Positions 17,710 to 27,216 are shown, counted from the first letter of the stretch. The stretch is DNA of 64,000 nucleotides from Ktedonospora formicarum (GCF_016587355.1 NZ_BNJF01000001.1:806001-870000), one strand, 5' to 3'. The notes: generated from the sequence alone by a model not told the origin. Numbers and translations: made by a program.

Positions 17710-18642
17710 TCACTGGCTGTCATGCGTATGAATGTAATCGCCTGTCTGGGCAACAAGGCGCGCCCCCTCTTCTGCGCCCAACCGCAACGCGTTCTCCAGG
17801 CCATAGTCACGCAGCCAGCCAGCTAGAAAGCCGGCGTTAAAGGCGTCACCGGCTCCCACCGGATCTATGACTTCAGCCACAGGAGAAGCGGGAACGGCTA
17901 TGCGCTTCGCGGACGCCGCAGACCAGGCGCTAGCCCCCCTCTCAGCCTGCTTTAAGACAATGACGCGAGCCTGAAACTCGGCATGAGGGCGTAGAACTTC
18001 TTCCTCATCGTCGGTGCCCAGGACCGCCAGCGCATCCTCATGCCCCATAAGGAGGATGTCAGCCTGCGCCATAAGCGGCAACAAGACCTTGCGGGCCTCT
18101 TCGGGGCTCCACAATGGCGCGCGATAGTTGGGATCGAAGGAGACCAGAGCCCCGGCGGCGTGCGCCAGATGAATCGCGCGCTTCACTGCCGCCGCGCATG
18201 TCTCGCTCAAAGCCGGGGTGATCCCTGTCAGATGCAAGATACGCGCCCCTTCGAAGGCTTCAGGTTCCAGGTGTTCAGGTGCGAGTTTGCTGGCAGCCGA
18301 GCCACGCCGGTAGTAAAGTACGCGCCGCGCTCCATCTGGCAGCCACTCACGGAAGAAAACGCCCGTTTGTGCCTCCTGGTCCGTCATAAGATGCGTGGTA
18401 TCGACACCTTCAGCAGCCAGTGTCGCTCGCACGCGTTGCCCCAACGAGTCATTACCTACCCGGCTAATGAAGCGTGCGCGGTGCCCCAGACGACTCAGAC
18501 CTATGGCGGTATTGGACTCCGCACCCGCGATATCCAGTTTCAACGTCGAGACGCAATCCATGCTCAGGGGCTCCACTGGGAACATTACCGCCATGCATTC
18601 TCCCAGTGTGACGACTTCATGCCCTTCCCTTAGCGCGCTCAC
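17710..18642 (-). CDS. kdgK: 2-dehydro-3-deoxygluconate (KDG) kinase, PfkB family
   Basis: Phosphorylates 2-keto-3-deoxygluconate to KDPG. The 310-residue PfkB protein shows LGECMAVMFP, GAESNTAIGLSRLG with FISRVGNDSLG (sugar-binding lobe), FDPNYR, and the C-terminal signature DPVGAGDAFNAGFLAG with the catalytic aspartate. The start is GTG 18642, overlapping the stop of the upstream aldolase gene by 4 bp (GTGA). It is the last gene of a five-gene minus-strand cluster and directly supplies the substrate of the neighbouring KDPG aldolase. Kinase family certain; KDG as substrate well supported by context. Confidence 0.9.
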   Translation of the reverse strand: MSALREGHEVVTLGECMAVMFPVEPLSMDCVSTLKLDIAGAESNTAIGLSRLGHRARFISRVGNDSLGQRVRATLAAEGVDTTHLMTDQEAQTGVFFREWLPDGARRVLYYRRGSAASKLAPEHLEPEAFEGARILHLTGITPALSETCAAAVKRAIHLAHAAGALVSFDPNYRAPLWSPEEARKVLLPLMAQADILLMGHEDALAVLGTDDEEEVLRPHAEFQARVIVLKQAERGASAWSAASAKRIAVPASPVAEVIDPVGAGDAFNAGFLAGWLRDYGLENALRLGAEEGARLVAQTGDYIHTHDSQ

Positions 18643-19265
18643 CTGAGCGCCTCTACATATGAGCGCGCCTGCTCAGCAATGGCGTCCCAATTCCCGGCTG
18701 TGACATCTTGCTCAGAGATAATATTCCCACCAATACCGATGGCGACCGCGCCAGCATCAATAAAGGCTCGCGCGTTTGAGATATTCACGCCACCTGTTGG
18801 CACCAGGCGCAAGTGCGGCAATGGGGCCAGGATATCACGTATATAGGCCGGTCCACCCAGGCGCGCGGGAAAGATCTTCACCATGTCCGCGCCCAGGCTA
18901 TAAGCCGTTTGCGCTTCGGTTGGTGTCAGCGCGCCACAGAGGATGGGCACGCCAGCAGCATTGCAGGTCGCGATGACGTCGGGGCAAATCGTAGGTGTGA
19001 CCATAAATTGCGCGCCGACCTCCAACGAAGCTTGAGCGGCCTCGGCATTGAGCACAGTCCCAACGCCAATGGTCATTTTGTCTCCCAGCGCTGCACGTGT
19101 CTCGCGTATAGCATTCAACGCGCCCTCGCCAGTCAAGGTAAACTCAACAATGGTTACGCCTCCCGCCAGGAGGGCATTCGCGACCTCTATCGCGCGCTCA
19201 TAGCTACGCAAGCGCACGATAGCGACGATTTTGCTTTGCTCAATTCGTTCAAGTACAGTTGACAT
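18639..19265 (-). CDS. eda: KDPG/KHG aldolase
   Basis: A 208-residue class I aldolase that splits 2-keto-3-deoxy-6-phosphogluconate into pyruvate and glyceraldehyde 3-phosphate. The conserved glutamate lies in IVEFTLTGEGAL, the Schiff-base lysine in DMVKIFPA, and the phosphate-binding end in PTGGVNISNARAFIDAGAVAIGIGG. AGAGGAATT precedes the ATG. It is tightly coupled to kdgK, and the two form the classic Entner-Doudoroff lower step. Confidence 0.93.
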   Translation of the reverse strand: MSTVLERIEQSKIVAIVRLRSYERAIEVANALLAGGVTIVEFTLTGEGALNAIRETRAALGDKMTIGVGTVLNAEAAQASLEVGAQFMVTPTICPDVIATCNAAGVPILCGALTPTEAQTAYSLGADMVKIFPARLGGPAYIRDILAPLPHLRLVPTGGVNISNARAFIDAGAVAIGIGGNIISEQDVTAGNWDAIAEQARSYVEALR

Positions 19266-19276
19266 AATTCCTCTCC

Positions 19277-19735
19277 CTACTGGATTGCGACGACCATCTC
19301 AACCTCAACTGGCGCACCGGCGGGAAGTTCGGCTACTCCCAGTGCTGCACGCGCATGCTTGCCCACCTCACCAAAAATCTCTTCCAGCAGTTTCGATGCT
19401 CCGTTGATAACCTGTGGCTGATCCGTGAAGCCTTCCGCCGAGGCGACATAGCCGTTCAGCTTGACGATCCGCGTGATACGATCCAATGAGCCTGTTAGGC
19501 TACGCACCTCTGCCAGGCAGTTAAGTACTGCCAGCCGGGCAGCCTCCTGTCCCTGCTCTATTGTGACCTCTCGTCCAAGCTTGCCCCGCACTGTCAACTG
19601 ACCGGCGATAGTAGGCGTTTGCCCGGAGGCGAAAATAAGATTTCCTACCTGTACAGCAGGCACATAGCTAAAGGCCGGTTTTGGCAATTCAGGAACCGTT
19701 AAACCAAGTTCTTTGATCCGTGCTTCAAACTCCAT
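19277..19735 (-). CDS. RidA family (YjgF/YER057c/UK114) imine deaminase
   Basis: A 152-residue RidA-type protein that hydrolyses reactive enamine/imine intermediates released by PLP enzymes. It shows VGNLIFASGQTP, the conserved arginine in KHARAALGVAELP and the C-terminal EVEMVVAI. It lies 11 bp before eda and downstream of a PLP-dependent enzyme gene, a sensible place for quenching imines made by that enzyme. The longer N-terminus (FEARIKELGLTVPELPKP) is typical of one RidA subgroup. Confidence 0.9.
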   Translation of the reverse strand: MEFEARIKELGLTVPELPKPAFSYVPAVQVGNLIFASGQTPTIAGQLTVRGKLGREVTIEQGQEAARLAVLNCLAEVRSLTGSLDRITRIVKLNGYVASAEGFTDQPQVINGASKLLEEIFGEVGKHARAALGVAELPAGAPVEVEMVVAIQ

Positions 19736-19938
19736 AGATAAGCATCTCTTTTCTAGTCATTTCCAACCGTATTGTTCGCTCCCTGCGACACGATTTTAAG
19801 CCGAATTGGAGCATCTTTCATACCAGTAATCATACAACACGCACGGCACTCGGGAGCATTGCCTCTGCTGATTTCCTCTTCTCGTTCAGAAACTGATCAG
19901 TGTTCAGGCAAACGAAATAAGCCGCGCATCAGGCAAAG

Positions 19939-21051
19939 TTATTGCCGCTTACCACGGGCTACGATATTCCATGTTTCGCGCACTACGTCATTCTCTGTCA
20001 CTAGAACCTCATCCGACAGGTTCACGGTTGTACACACGTGGTTGGGATAGAGTATCAGCCGATCGCCTATTGCTGGGGAGAAACCTGGGGCCAGGCGCAC
20101 CGTACCATGCTCCTCATTCATACGTATCACTACTCCCTTCTCGCCATCCACCGTTACGCCGTAACCCTCCAATCCGGCACTCGCGGGAACGATATCACCA
20201 CAGAACGTCTTTGATCCCGCGTCGATGATTGCCACATCTTCCGCTGGACGGCTAACCACTGTGGCAATGATCGAGAGGGCAATCTCATCAAGCTTGCTAG
20301 TCCCCACCTCCGTTGTCATACGATCAAAAAAGACATAGGTACCAGGGCGTACCTCGGTCACGCCGGGTACTCTGGCGGCGGCGGGCGTCGTCGGCGTTGA
20401 ACCAACGCTCACCTCTTGAATGGGAATACCTACGCCCCGGAGCCGCTCAGCAAGGGCGACCATCAATTCCCCTTCCAGGCGGCCTAGCACCTCTGGATTC
20501 TTCGATGGCGCCTCAGGGAAAGAGGCTCCTCGGAACGTAAAGAGTCCATCCAACCTCAATCCGGGTGCGTCCAGCACCAGACGACACAACGCCTCCGCGC
20601 GCTCTTGAGAGACACCCGTTCTCCCTAAACCCGAATCAATTTCGACGCGTACCCATAATTCCACGCCTGCTTCAGCGGCAGCCATAGACAATTGGCGTAT
20701 ACCATACTCGCTCTCTACCCCTACAGATAGGCGACAGCGTTGCGCCAGCCTTGCCGCACGGCGCGCTTTCTCTTCCCCAATAACTGGATAAGCGATAAAA
20801 ATATCTTTCACTCCCGCCTCGACAAAGACCTCAGCCTCACTTAGTTTAGCGGTAGTGATGCCAACCGCGCCCGCACGCAACTGCATCTCGGCGACTTCTT
20901 GCATCTTGTGCGTCTTGATATGAGGTCGTAAGCGCACGCCAGCAGCAATGGCAAGCTCAGCATAGCGTCGTATGTTCGCCTCCAAGCGCTGACGATCAAC
21001 TAACAAGGCAGGGGTATCAACTTCCATCACTGGACGATTAATCATCGACAT
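19939..21051 (-). CDS. D-threonine aldolase / D-serine dehydratase-like PLP enzyme (alanine racemase fold type III)
   Basis: A 370-residue protein. The PLP lysine lies in RPHIKTHKMQEVAEMQL. The metal-dependent C-terminal domain shows GSKTFCGD, NEEHG and PNHVCTTVN, the HxC metal site of this family. I choose ATG 21051 because GGAAGGAGAG is placed just ahead, and a start at 21090 would overlap the upstream gene without such a site. Members act on D-threonine, D-serine, hydroxyaspartate or D-glucosaminate. Lying between a D-aminoacylase and the KDG kinase/KDPG aldolase pair, a D-glucosaminate dehydratase giving KDG plus ammonia fits best; this is inference. Confidence 0.88.
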   Translation of the reverse strand: MSMINRPVMEVDTPALLVDRQRLEANIRRYAELAIAAGVRLRPHIKTHKMQEVAEMQLRAGAVGITTAKLSEAEVFVEAGVKDIFIAYPVIGEEKARRAARLAQRCRLSVGVESEYGIRQLSMAAAEAGVELWVRVEIDSGLGRTGVSQERAEALCRLVLDAPGLRLDGLFTFRGASFPEAPSKNPEVLGRLEGELMVALAERLRGVGIPIQEVSVGSTPTTPAAARVPGVTEVRPGTYVFFDRMTTEVGTSKLDEIALSIIATVVSRPAEDVAIIDAGSKTFCGDIVPASAGLEGYGVTVDGEKGVVIRMNEEHGTVRLAPGFSPAIGDRLILYPNHVCTTVNLSDEVLVTENDVVRETWNIVARGKRQ

Positions 21052-21079
21052 AAGCTCTCTCCTTCCATAACACTCGTAC

Positions 21080-22693
21080 TTAGCACTCATCTCTCACACC
21101 TTGAGGCGTAAGCAGCAGACGTCCTGGTCTATTGGATATCTGCTGGCTTCCCTGTACTACCATCTGACCGGAGACGATGACCGCCTTTATCCCTTCAGGG
21201 TATGTTCGGGGCTCTTTATATGTTGCGGTATCAGTTATCGTTTCGGGATCAAAGAGAACAAGATCGGCGATGTTTCCCACTGCGATCTCTCCACGCACCC
21301 CTAATCCAAAGCGGTGTGCTGGCAAAGAAGTGACCTTCCGCACAGCCTCTTCCAGCGTAAGACTACCCATTTCACGCACGTAGCGGCGAAAATAGCGGGG
21401 AAAGGTACCATACAGGCGGGGGTGGGGCCGCCCACCCCGCACAGGAATGCCATCGGAGCCGATCATGGCAAAGGGAGCCTGGACCACCCGCTCTACGTCG
21501 CGCTCATCCATATGAAAAATGGTAATGGTAGCCTCGCCTTGCTCCTCCAGGATGATATGGAAGAAGGCCTCTTCAGGCGACTTCCCCAGAGCCTCCGCGA
21601 CCTCCAACATGTTCAAGCCCTCTAGCGGTTTCAGGTCCTCCTGGTGTAACGCCGCCAGTAATACGCTATCCCAGCCATTTGCGCCAACCTGATTCTCCCA
21701 GCCCTCAATGCCATGCACAAGATCACGCGCGACCTGCTTCTGTATTTCCGGCTCACGCAGACGTCTAAGCATCTGCGCGATACCACCATCCAGTACCCAG
21801 GGTGGTAGCAATTGGGTAATCGTCGTCGAGCCCGCGTTGTAAGGGTAAACATCGACAGTGATATCCAGTCCACACCCGCGCGCTTCCGCGATCAGGTCCA
21901 GGGCTCTCTCTATACTACCCCAATTCTTACGCCCTGTAACCTTGAGATGGCTAATGTGCATCGCAACTTCTGCCCGCTCCGCGATTGCAAGCATCTCCGC
22001 CAGGGAAGCAAGCAATTGATCACCCTCACCACGCATATGCGAGGTCACTACCCCACCATAGCGTCCTACCACACGCGCCAACCTCACTAGCTCATCAGTT
22101 GGAGTGAACATCCCTGGAATATACATTAGCCCCAGGGAGAGGCCAGCCGAGCCAGCCTCCATCGCCTCGCGTACCAGGGATTCCTGTTGCTGTAACTCCT
22201 GCTCTGTAGGAGCACGCCGCTCGAAGCCCATCACCGCGACACGTACCGGTCCTTGCCCAATAAGGGGCCGTACATGTTGCGCCATCGGGATCTCACGCCA
22301 TGCCTCATAGAGCTCAGATGTCAGGCGCCAATGCCAGGGCTGGGCATCATTCCCCAGAACTCCCACGGAGTAATCCTTCAACGCTTCCACATGCTCCGCT
22401 GCCAGAGGAGCCATGCTAAAGCCACAGTTGCCCGTGACAACTGTCGTTACTCCCTGCTGAATCTTCATGGGCACGCCTTCGCCCCGGAAAATTGCCAGAT
22501 CATCATGTGTATGCGCATCAATAAATCCGGGCGCGACCACCAGCCCCTCCCCATCCAGCACCTCTTTAGCGTCAGGCGCGAGGCACGAACCCAGCGCGAC
22601 AATACGCTCACCCACGATGCCAATATCGCCCCTATACGCCGTCTTCCCACTCCCATCAACGATCCGACCATTTACGATGCAGAGGTCATACAT
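21080..22693 (-). CDS. N-acyl-D-amino-acid deacylase (D-aminoacylase) family amidohydrolase
   Basis: A 537-residue zinc amidohydrolase. The metal ligands and catalytic residues of D-aminoacylases are visible: FIDAHTHDD, the cysteine in VTGNCGFSMAP, SHMRGEGD, HISHLKVTGRKNWG, and the aspartate in MIGSDGIP. It removes acyl groups from N-acyl-D-amino acids or related N-acetylated acids. The start is ATG 22693 with GGGGGAAG ahead. It is the first gene of the minus-strand cluster, 28 bp before the PLP enzyme gene. In this setting N-acetyl-D-glucosaminate is a plausible substrate, though ordinary N-acyl-D-amino acids cannot be excluded. Confidence 0.9.
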   Translation of the reverse strand: MYDLCIVNGRIVDGSGKTAYRGDIGIVGERIVALGSCLAPDAKEVLDGEGLVVAPGFIDAHTHDDLAIFRGEGVPMKIQQGVTTVVTGNCGFSMAPLAAEHVEALKDYSVGVLGNDAQPWHWRLTSELYEAWREIPMAQHVRPLIGQGPVRVAVMGFERRAPTEQELQQQESLVREAMEAGSAGLSLGLMYIPGMFTPTDELVRLARVVGRYGGVVTSHMRGEGDQLLASLAEMLAIAERAEVAMHISHLKVTGRKNWGSIERALDLIAEARGCGLDITVDVYPYNAGSTTITQLLPPWVLDGGIAQMLRRLREPEIQKQVARDLVHGIEGWENQVGANGWDSVLLAALHQEDLKPLEGLNMLEVAEALGKSPEEAFFHIILEEQGEATITIFHMDERDVERVVQAPFAMIGSDGIPVRGGRPHPRLYGTFPRYFRRYVREMGSLTLEEAVRKVTSLPAHRFGLGVRGEIAVGNIADLVLFDPETITDTATYKEPRTYPEGIKAVIVSGQMVVQGSQQISNRPGRLLLTPQGVRDEC

Positions 22694-23075
22694 GTCTTCC
22701 CCCTTATGACATTGTCACTACCTCAGAACCCCGCCAGCGCGCCAGCGTGCTAGACAGCGCTCCCATTTATCATACCTCATATAAAAGCCACTAACCACAC
22801 ATCCCAAGGGACACAGAAGTCGAAATCCCATATGTAGGTACGGCGTTTTATCCCACACTGGGCATGCACCTGGAGGTTCAGAGAGAGGGAACAAGAGAAT
22901 GTAATCAGCAAAAGAGGAGAGAAGAGAGGGTCAATGTAGTCTTATCCATAATGCATTATACCGTATATGTCAATAGATGCGCATCGTCCATTTGACCGAT
23001 GTTTTATAAGCTTTTCCCGGGTATGCTCTACACGTCTCATGGGTAGATTCTCCCGCCAGGTCAAAGGAGATACGC
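22694..23075. other. Intergenic region between divergent transcripts
   Basis: This 382-bp stretch must hold the promoters of the aminosugar-acid cluster (minus) and the ABC exporter (plus). I see no clear -35/-10 pair, large palindrome or repeat copy. AAAGGAG lies just ahead of ATG 23076. Confidence 0.5.
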
Positions 23076-24833
23076 ATGCACATACCGCTTCACGCTTACA
23101 TCCATTTACTGCGCACCTATCTAGCTCGTCAACGCCCACATGTTCTACTTCTAACACTCTTACTGCTGGCGACTATTGGACTGCAACTACTCAACCCTCG
23201 CATCTTGCAACTCTTAATCAATGGCGCGGTCAGTCAGGTTCCCCTATCTTCGTTGAGCATATTGGGGCTGCTCTTCCTCTTCATTGGGCTGGTATCACAG
23301 TTCTGTTCTGTGTTAGCGACCTATCTCAGCGAGAACATTGCCTGGCAGGCGACCAATAACTTGCGCGAAGATCTGGCCGAGCATTGCTTGAATCTAGACA
23401 TGCCTTTCCACAATCAACATAACCCCGGCGAGATGATTTCGCGCCTCGATGGTGATGTAACCAGTCTGGCAAACTTCTTCTCACAGTTCGTCATTCGTGT
23501 GGTAGGAAACCTTCTCCTCCTGCTTGGTATCTTGCTTATACTTTTCATCTTGGATTGGCGGCTAGGGCTGGGGCTCACAGTCTATACACTGCTTGCCTTC
23601 CTGGTCATACAACGCACGCGCAATCTCGCCAGTGCCTCCCATCTGGCGAATAAAGAAGAGATGGCTCAATTCTATGGCTATATTGAAGAACGCCCGTCCT
23701 GTCTTGAGGACATACGTGCTCTAGGCGCGACTTCGTATATCTTGCTCGGCTTCTATGAACGCATCCGTAGCTGGCTCCACACCATACAGCGTCTGGGGCT
23801 ACTCGATGGCTTACGCTTCGGCATTACATCGCTCACATTAGTAGGAGGGACCTTGCTCGCCCTGGCTCTGGGCGCATCACTCTTCGGCCTCAAGCTAACC
23901 AGCGCCGGTACATTGGTTATGCTCTTCTACTATGCAGAACTCCTACAATTACCACTGCTCCAGATTCTCGACCAGTTAAGCGATCTTCAAGATGCAAGCG
24001 CCAGTATTACGCGCGTGCAAACGCTTTTTAACGTCATCCCCCAGGTTATCGATGGCAAGCTTGAAACGCTTCCATCCAGCCCACTTTCTCTCACCTTCTC
24101 GGACGTCTCTTTCGCCTATGAGGGGCATGAGCCAGTCCTTCACAACATCAACTTCGCCCTTCCTGGTGGAAAGATACTCGGATTGCTTGGCCGTACTGGT
24201 AGCGGGAAGACGACCCTTGCTCGCCTCCTCCTGCGACTCTATGACCCTCAGAGCGGGACAATCAGCCTGGGCACACCCTCCACACCCACACTCGATCTGC
24301 GGGCGCTACGCCTATCTACCCTACGCAGCTCTGTTGCCCTGGTCACGCAGGATATTCAGCTCTTCCATGCCTCTCTACGCGACAATCTGACTTTCTTCGA
24401 CCCCGAAATCTCTGATGAGCGACTACTCTGTGCTTTGCGTGAGACGGGTCTCGAAGAATGGTATCAGCATCTTTCAGATGGTCTCGACACGGTTCTTCAG
24501 GGGTATACTGGACTCTCGGCAGGGGAGGCGCAATTGCTGGCACTGACTCGCGTCTTCCTGCGCGATCCTTCGCTCGTTATCCTCGACGAAGCCTCCTCAC
24601 GCCTGGATCTACCAACCGAGCACAAACTTGAACTGGCCCTGGATCGCTTATTAGTGGGCCGTACTGTCATCATCATTGCTCATCGCCTGACAACGCTGCG
24701 CCGGGCCGACTACTTGCTGATCCTGGAGAATGGATCTATTCGTGAGCAGGGCGAGCGCCAGAGCTTACTCAAGCGCTCTGATTCGTATTTCTCGCACTTG
24801 CTAAGCACTGGCATGGAGGAGGTTTTGGCCTGA
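23076..24833 (+). CDS. ABC transporter, permease-ATPase half A (catalytic NBD)
   Basis: A 585-residue ABCB-type half transporter: six TM helices in residues about 20-290, then a nucleotide-binding domain with Walker A GRTGSGKTT, Q-loop VTQDIQLFH, Walker B SLVILDEAS (catalytic Glu present) and H-loop IIAHRL. The signature is altered to LSAGEAQ instead of LSGGQ. AAAGGAG precedes ATG 23076. It overlaps the next gene by one base. With the partner, whose Walker B is altered, it makes a heterodimeric exporter with one consensus and one degenerate ATP site. Substrate unknown. Confidence 0.92.
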   Translation: MHIPLHAYIHLLRTYLARQRPHVLLLTLLLLATIGLQLLNPRILQLLINGAVSQVPLSSLSILGLLFLFIGLVSQFCSVLATYLSENIAWQATNNLREDLAEHCLNLDMPFHNQHNPGEMISRLDGDVTSLANFFSQFVIRVVGNLLLLLGILLILFILDWRLGLGLTVYTLLAFLVIQRTRNLASASHLANKEEMAQFYGYIEERPSCLEDIRALGATSYILLGFYERIRSWLHTIQRLGLLDGLRFGITSLTLVGGTLLALALGASLFGLKLTSAGTLVMLFYYAELLQLPLLQILDQLSDLQDASASITRVQTLFNVIPQVIDGKLETLPSSPLSLTFSDVSFAYEGHEPVLHNINFALPGGKILGLLGRTGSGKTTLARLLLRLYDPQSGTISLGTPSTPTLDLRALRLSTLRSSVALVTQDIQLFHASLRDNLTFFDPEISDERLLCALRETGLEEWYQHLSDGLDTVLQGYTGLSAGEAQLLALTRVFLRDPSLVILDEASSRLDLPTEHKLELALDRLLVGRTVIIIAHRLTTLRRADYLLILENGSIREQGERQSLLKRSDSYFSHLLSTGMEEVLA

Positions 24834-26605
24834 TGAAAACTCGATATCTGCTCTGGTCCTTAATCCGTTTCCGCTTCTGGGTCTATCTCTTGCTTATCGT
24901 AGGTTGGCTACTCACCTATACCATGCCTTTACTCGGCGGCGAGATGCTACGCCGCTTTATGGACAGCTTTACAAGCAATACAACACTCAGTTGGGGTAAC
25001 GCGCTCCTGCTCTGGCTGCTCATCTCAGTCATTGGACCAGTGCTGCGCCCTTTGATCTTTTTCATTGAGCCATTGATGACTCAGGCAACGATTGCCCTAC
25101 TAACCAAAAACATCCTGTTACGCCTTTTCGCGCTCCCGGCGGTCCAGGCACTTACCGTCGCAAGTGGCGATGCCGTGAGCCGCTTTCGCGATGATACGCG
25201 TGAAATCGGCGTCTTTCTCATCTGGTCAGCGGTTATTTTTGGCCGCCTTCTCTTCGCGTGCTGCGCTATCACAATCATGCTCAGCATCAATGCCCTGGTC
25301 ACACTCATCGCACTACTCCCTATAGCCGCGATGCTTGTGCTCAATAGCGTCATGATGGGACGTATCCAGAGCTATCGTCAGGCTAGCCGTACTGCCACCA
25401 GCGAGGTAGCAACTGGTATCAGCAACATCTTCCAGGCAATTCAAGCCATCAAGGTTGCTACGGCAGAGGCATCGGTCATCGCGCACTTCCGTCGCCTCAA
25501 CGAACGGCGGCGCCAGGTGGCACTCCGCGAGCGTATCTATGGGGAAGTGCTGCAATCCTTCTTTGCCAATACTCTCAATCTTGTCACTGGCCTGATTGTG
25601 CTCATTTCGGCTCAAATTATCGCCGCTGGTACGCTCAGCGTGGGAACATTCCTTCTATTTGTATTTTACGCGCAATTCCTGATGAACTGCTTCTCGGCCT
25701 TCGGCATGCTAATCGCGCGCTACCGCCAGGTCGCCACCTCCTTTGAGCGTCTGGGAACACTCCTCCAGGAAGCACCTCTCGCAGAATTGGTTGCTTCAAG
25801 CCAGACTTACCTCTCTGGCACTCTCCCATCTATCGAGCCAGTTACTATAACGCCCGCGACGCGCCTGAAGCAGCTTGAAGTCGTGAATCTTTCTTATCAA
25901 TATCCCGGCACACTGCGCGGCATCAGCAACATTACCTTCCAGATCCAACCCGGCACACTTACCGTCATCACGGGAGGCATTGGTTCAGGCAAAACGACAC
26001 TCCTGCGCGTTCTTTTAGGGCTTCTCCCTTGCAGTCAAGGTGAGATAATCTGGAACGAATTGTCCATCGAAGAACCCGCCGCGTTCCTGGTCCCACCCCG
26101 CTGCGCCTACACCCCACAACAGCCTCACCTCTTCAGCGGCTCCATTCGCGACAATATACTCCTGGGGCAGCCCTCAGATAAACAAAAGATCGAGCAGGCG
26201 CTCGATCACGCAATCCTGACACCAGATCTTATGACTATGCGCACAGGTGTCGAGACTATCATCGGTCCTCGCGGTGTGCGCCTTTCAGGTGGACAGATAC
26301 AGCGCGTGGCAGCGGCGCGCATGTTCACACATCCGGCGGAACTACTACTCTTCGATGATCTCTCCAGCGCGCTCGATGTTGAAACCGAGCAGGCACTCTG
26401 GCAACGCCTCACGGGGAAACCAGATACCACCTTTCTGGCTGTCACGCAACGCCGCGCGCTTCTCCAACGCGCCGACAACGTACTTGTGCTCAAAGATGGC
26501 ATGCTCATTGCTCAGGGAACGCATTCGGATCTGCTGGCAACATGCCCCGAGTTCCAGCGCCTCTGGCACGGCGAGAACCGCGCCTTTCAGGATGCGCAAG
26601 CGTAA
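24833..26605 (+). CDS. ABC transporter, permease-ATPase half B (degenerate Walker B)
   Basis: A 590-residue partner half transporter: TM region (about 15-300), Walker A GGIGSGKTTLLR, Q-loop YTPQQPHLF, a canonical signature RLSGGQIQR, and Walker B ELLLFDDLSSAL, where the catalytic Glu is Asp. The H-loop position reads VTQRRAL, so the switch histidine is also missing. Its intact LSGGQ complements the intact Walker B of half A, and its own altered site faces the altered signature of half A, exactly the asymmetry of heterodimeric ABC exporters. The ATG shares a base with the previous stop (TGATG). Confidence 0.92.
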   Translation: MKTRYLLWSLIRFRFWVYLLLIVGWLLTYTMPLLGGEMLRRFMDSFTSNTTLSWGNALLLWLLISVIGPVLRPLIFFIEPLMTQATIALLTKNILLRLFALPAVQALTVASGDAVSRFRDDTREIGVFLIWSAVIFGRLLFACCAITIMLSINALVTLIALLPIAAMLVLNSVMMGRIQSYRQASRTATSEVATGISNIFQAIQAIKVATAEASVIAHFRRLNERRRQVALRERIYGEVLQSFFANTLNLVTGLIVLISAQIIAAGTLSVGTFLLFVFYAQFLMNCFSAFGMLIARYRQVATSFERLGTLLQEAPLAELVASSQTYLSGTLPSIEPVTITPATRLKQLEVVNLSYQYPGTLRGISNITFQIQPGTLTVITGGIGSGKTTLLRVLLGLLPCSQGEIIWNELSIEEPAAFLVPPRCAYTPQQPHLFSGSIRDNILLGQPSDKQKIEQALDHAILTPDLMTMRTGVETIIGPRGVRLSGGQIQRVAAARMFTHPAELLLFDDLSSALDVETEQALWQRLTGKPDTTFLAVTQRRALLQRADNVLVLKDGMLIAQGTHSDLLATCPEFQRLWHGENRAFQDAQA

Positions 26606-26619
26606 AGTTTCTCCAATAA

Positions 26620-26666
26620 AAAGCAGGGGAGGATGGGTTTTGTATGTGCCAGCCCTCCCCTGCTTT
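26620..26666. terminator. Terminator between ABC exporter and DUF402 gene
   Basis: A 13-bp perfect stem, AAAGCAGGGGAGG with CCTCCCCTGCTTT, then TCTCGTTATTT. It is placed between convergent genes and may work both ways. Confidence 0.8.
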
Positions 26667-26670
26667 CTCG

Positions 26671-27216
26671 TTATTTAGCCATATGCGCCAATAGCAGTTC
26701 CCGACAATGCGCTGCCACCAAAAGGGGCCCAAACGTTCCTTCTTCGAGCGCGGTCAGCAGATTGCTGGCTTCCTTCCAGGCCAGGTTATACTCCTCATCA
26801 GAAATCGCCCCCTGCCTGAGCGCCTCGTCTAGGTCATCCACATCAATCAATTCTATCTTGTCACCAGGGGTGAAGATGATGTCCAGGTAGAGGTCTTCAT
26901 ACCACATCTCGCCCCTGTCATCCATGTACGAGCGTTTACAAATATCGATATACCACTGCGTCACAACACCATCCTGATCATACATGACGGTGATGACGTG
27001 CCGCGCCCCCTGGGGAAACATTTGCAGCCAGTGATGCCCCTGGTCGGCCACACAAATCAAGCGGCCAGCATAAGGAACCCACAATGGTTCCAAGAACTCG
27101 TCCATACAAAATAGGCTCGCATGCCCACAAAAGGTCTCATGCTCCACTGGGATCAAGGCATACCGCCTCTTTTTGACACGCCGCCAATCACTTCTATCCG
27201 AGCGTTTGATCTTCAT
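26671..27216 (-). CDS. DUF402 domain protein
   Basis: A 181-residue DUF402 protein. The characteristic block reads VTQWYIDICK, then EDLYLDIIFTPGDKIELIDVDDLDEALRQG, with the tyrosine and aspartates expected to bind metal. Some DUF402 proteins hydrolyse nucleoside di- and triphosphates, others act on RNA, so the biochemical role here is open. It converges with the ABC exporter, with a shared terminator, and is preceded upstream by a family B repeat. Confidence 0.8.
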   Translation of the reverse strand: MKIKRSDRSDWRRVKKRRYALIPVEHETFCGHASLFCMDEFLEPLWVPYAGRLICVADQGHHWLQMFPQGARHVITVMYDQDGVVTQWYIDICKRSYMDDRGEMWYEDLYLDIIFTPGDKIELIDVDDLDEALRQGAISDEEYNLAWKEASNLLTALEEGTFGPLLVAAHCRELLLAHMAK

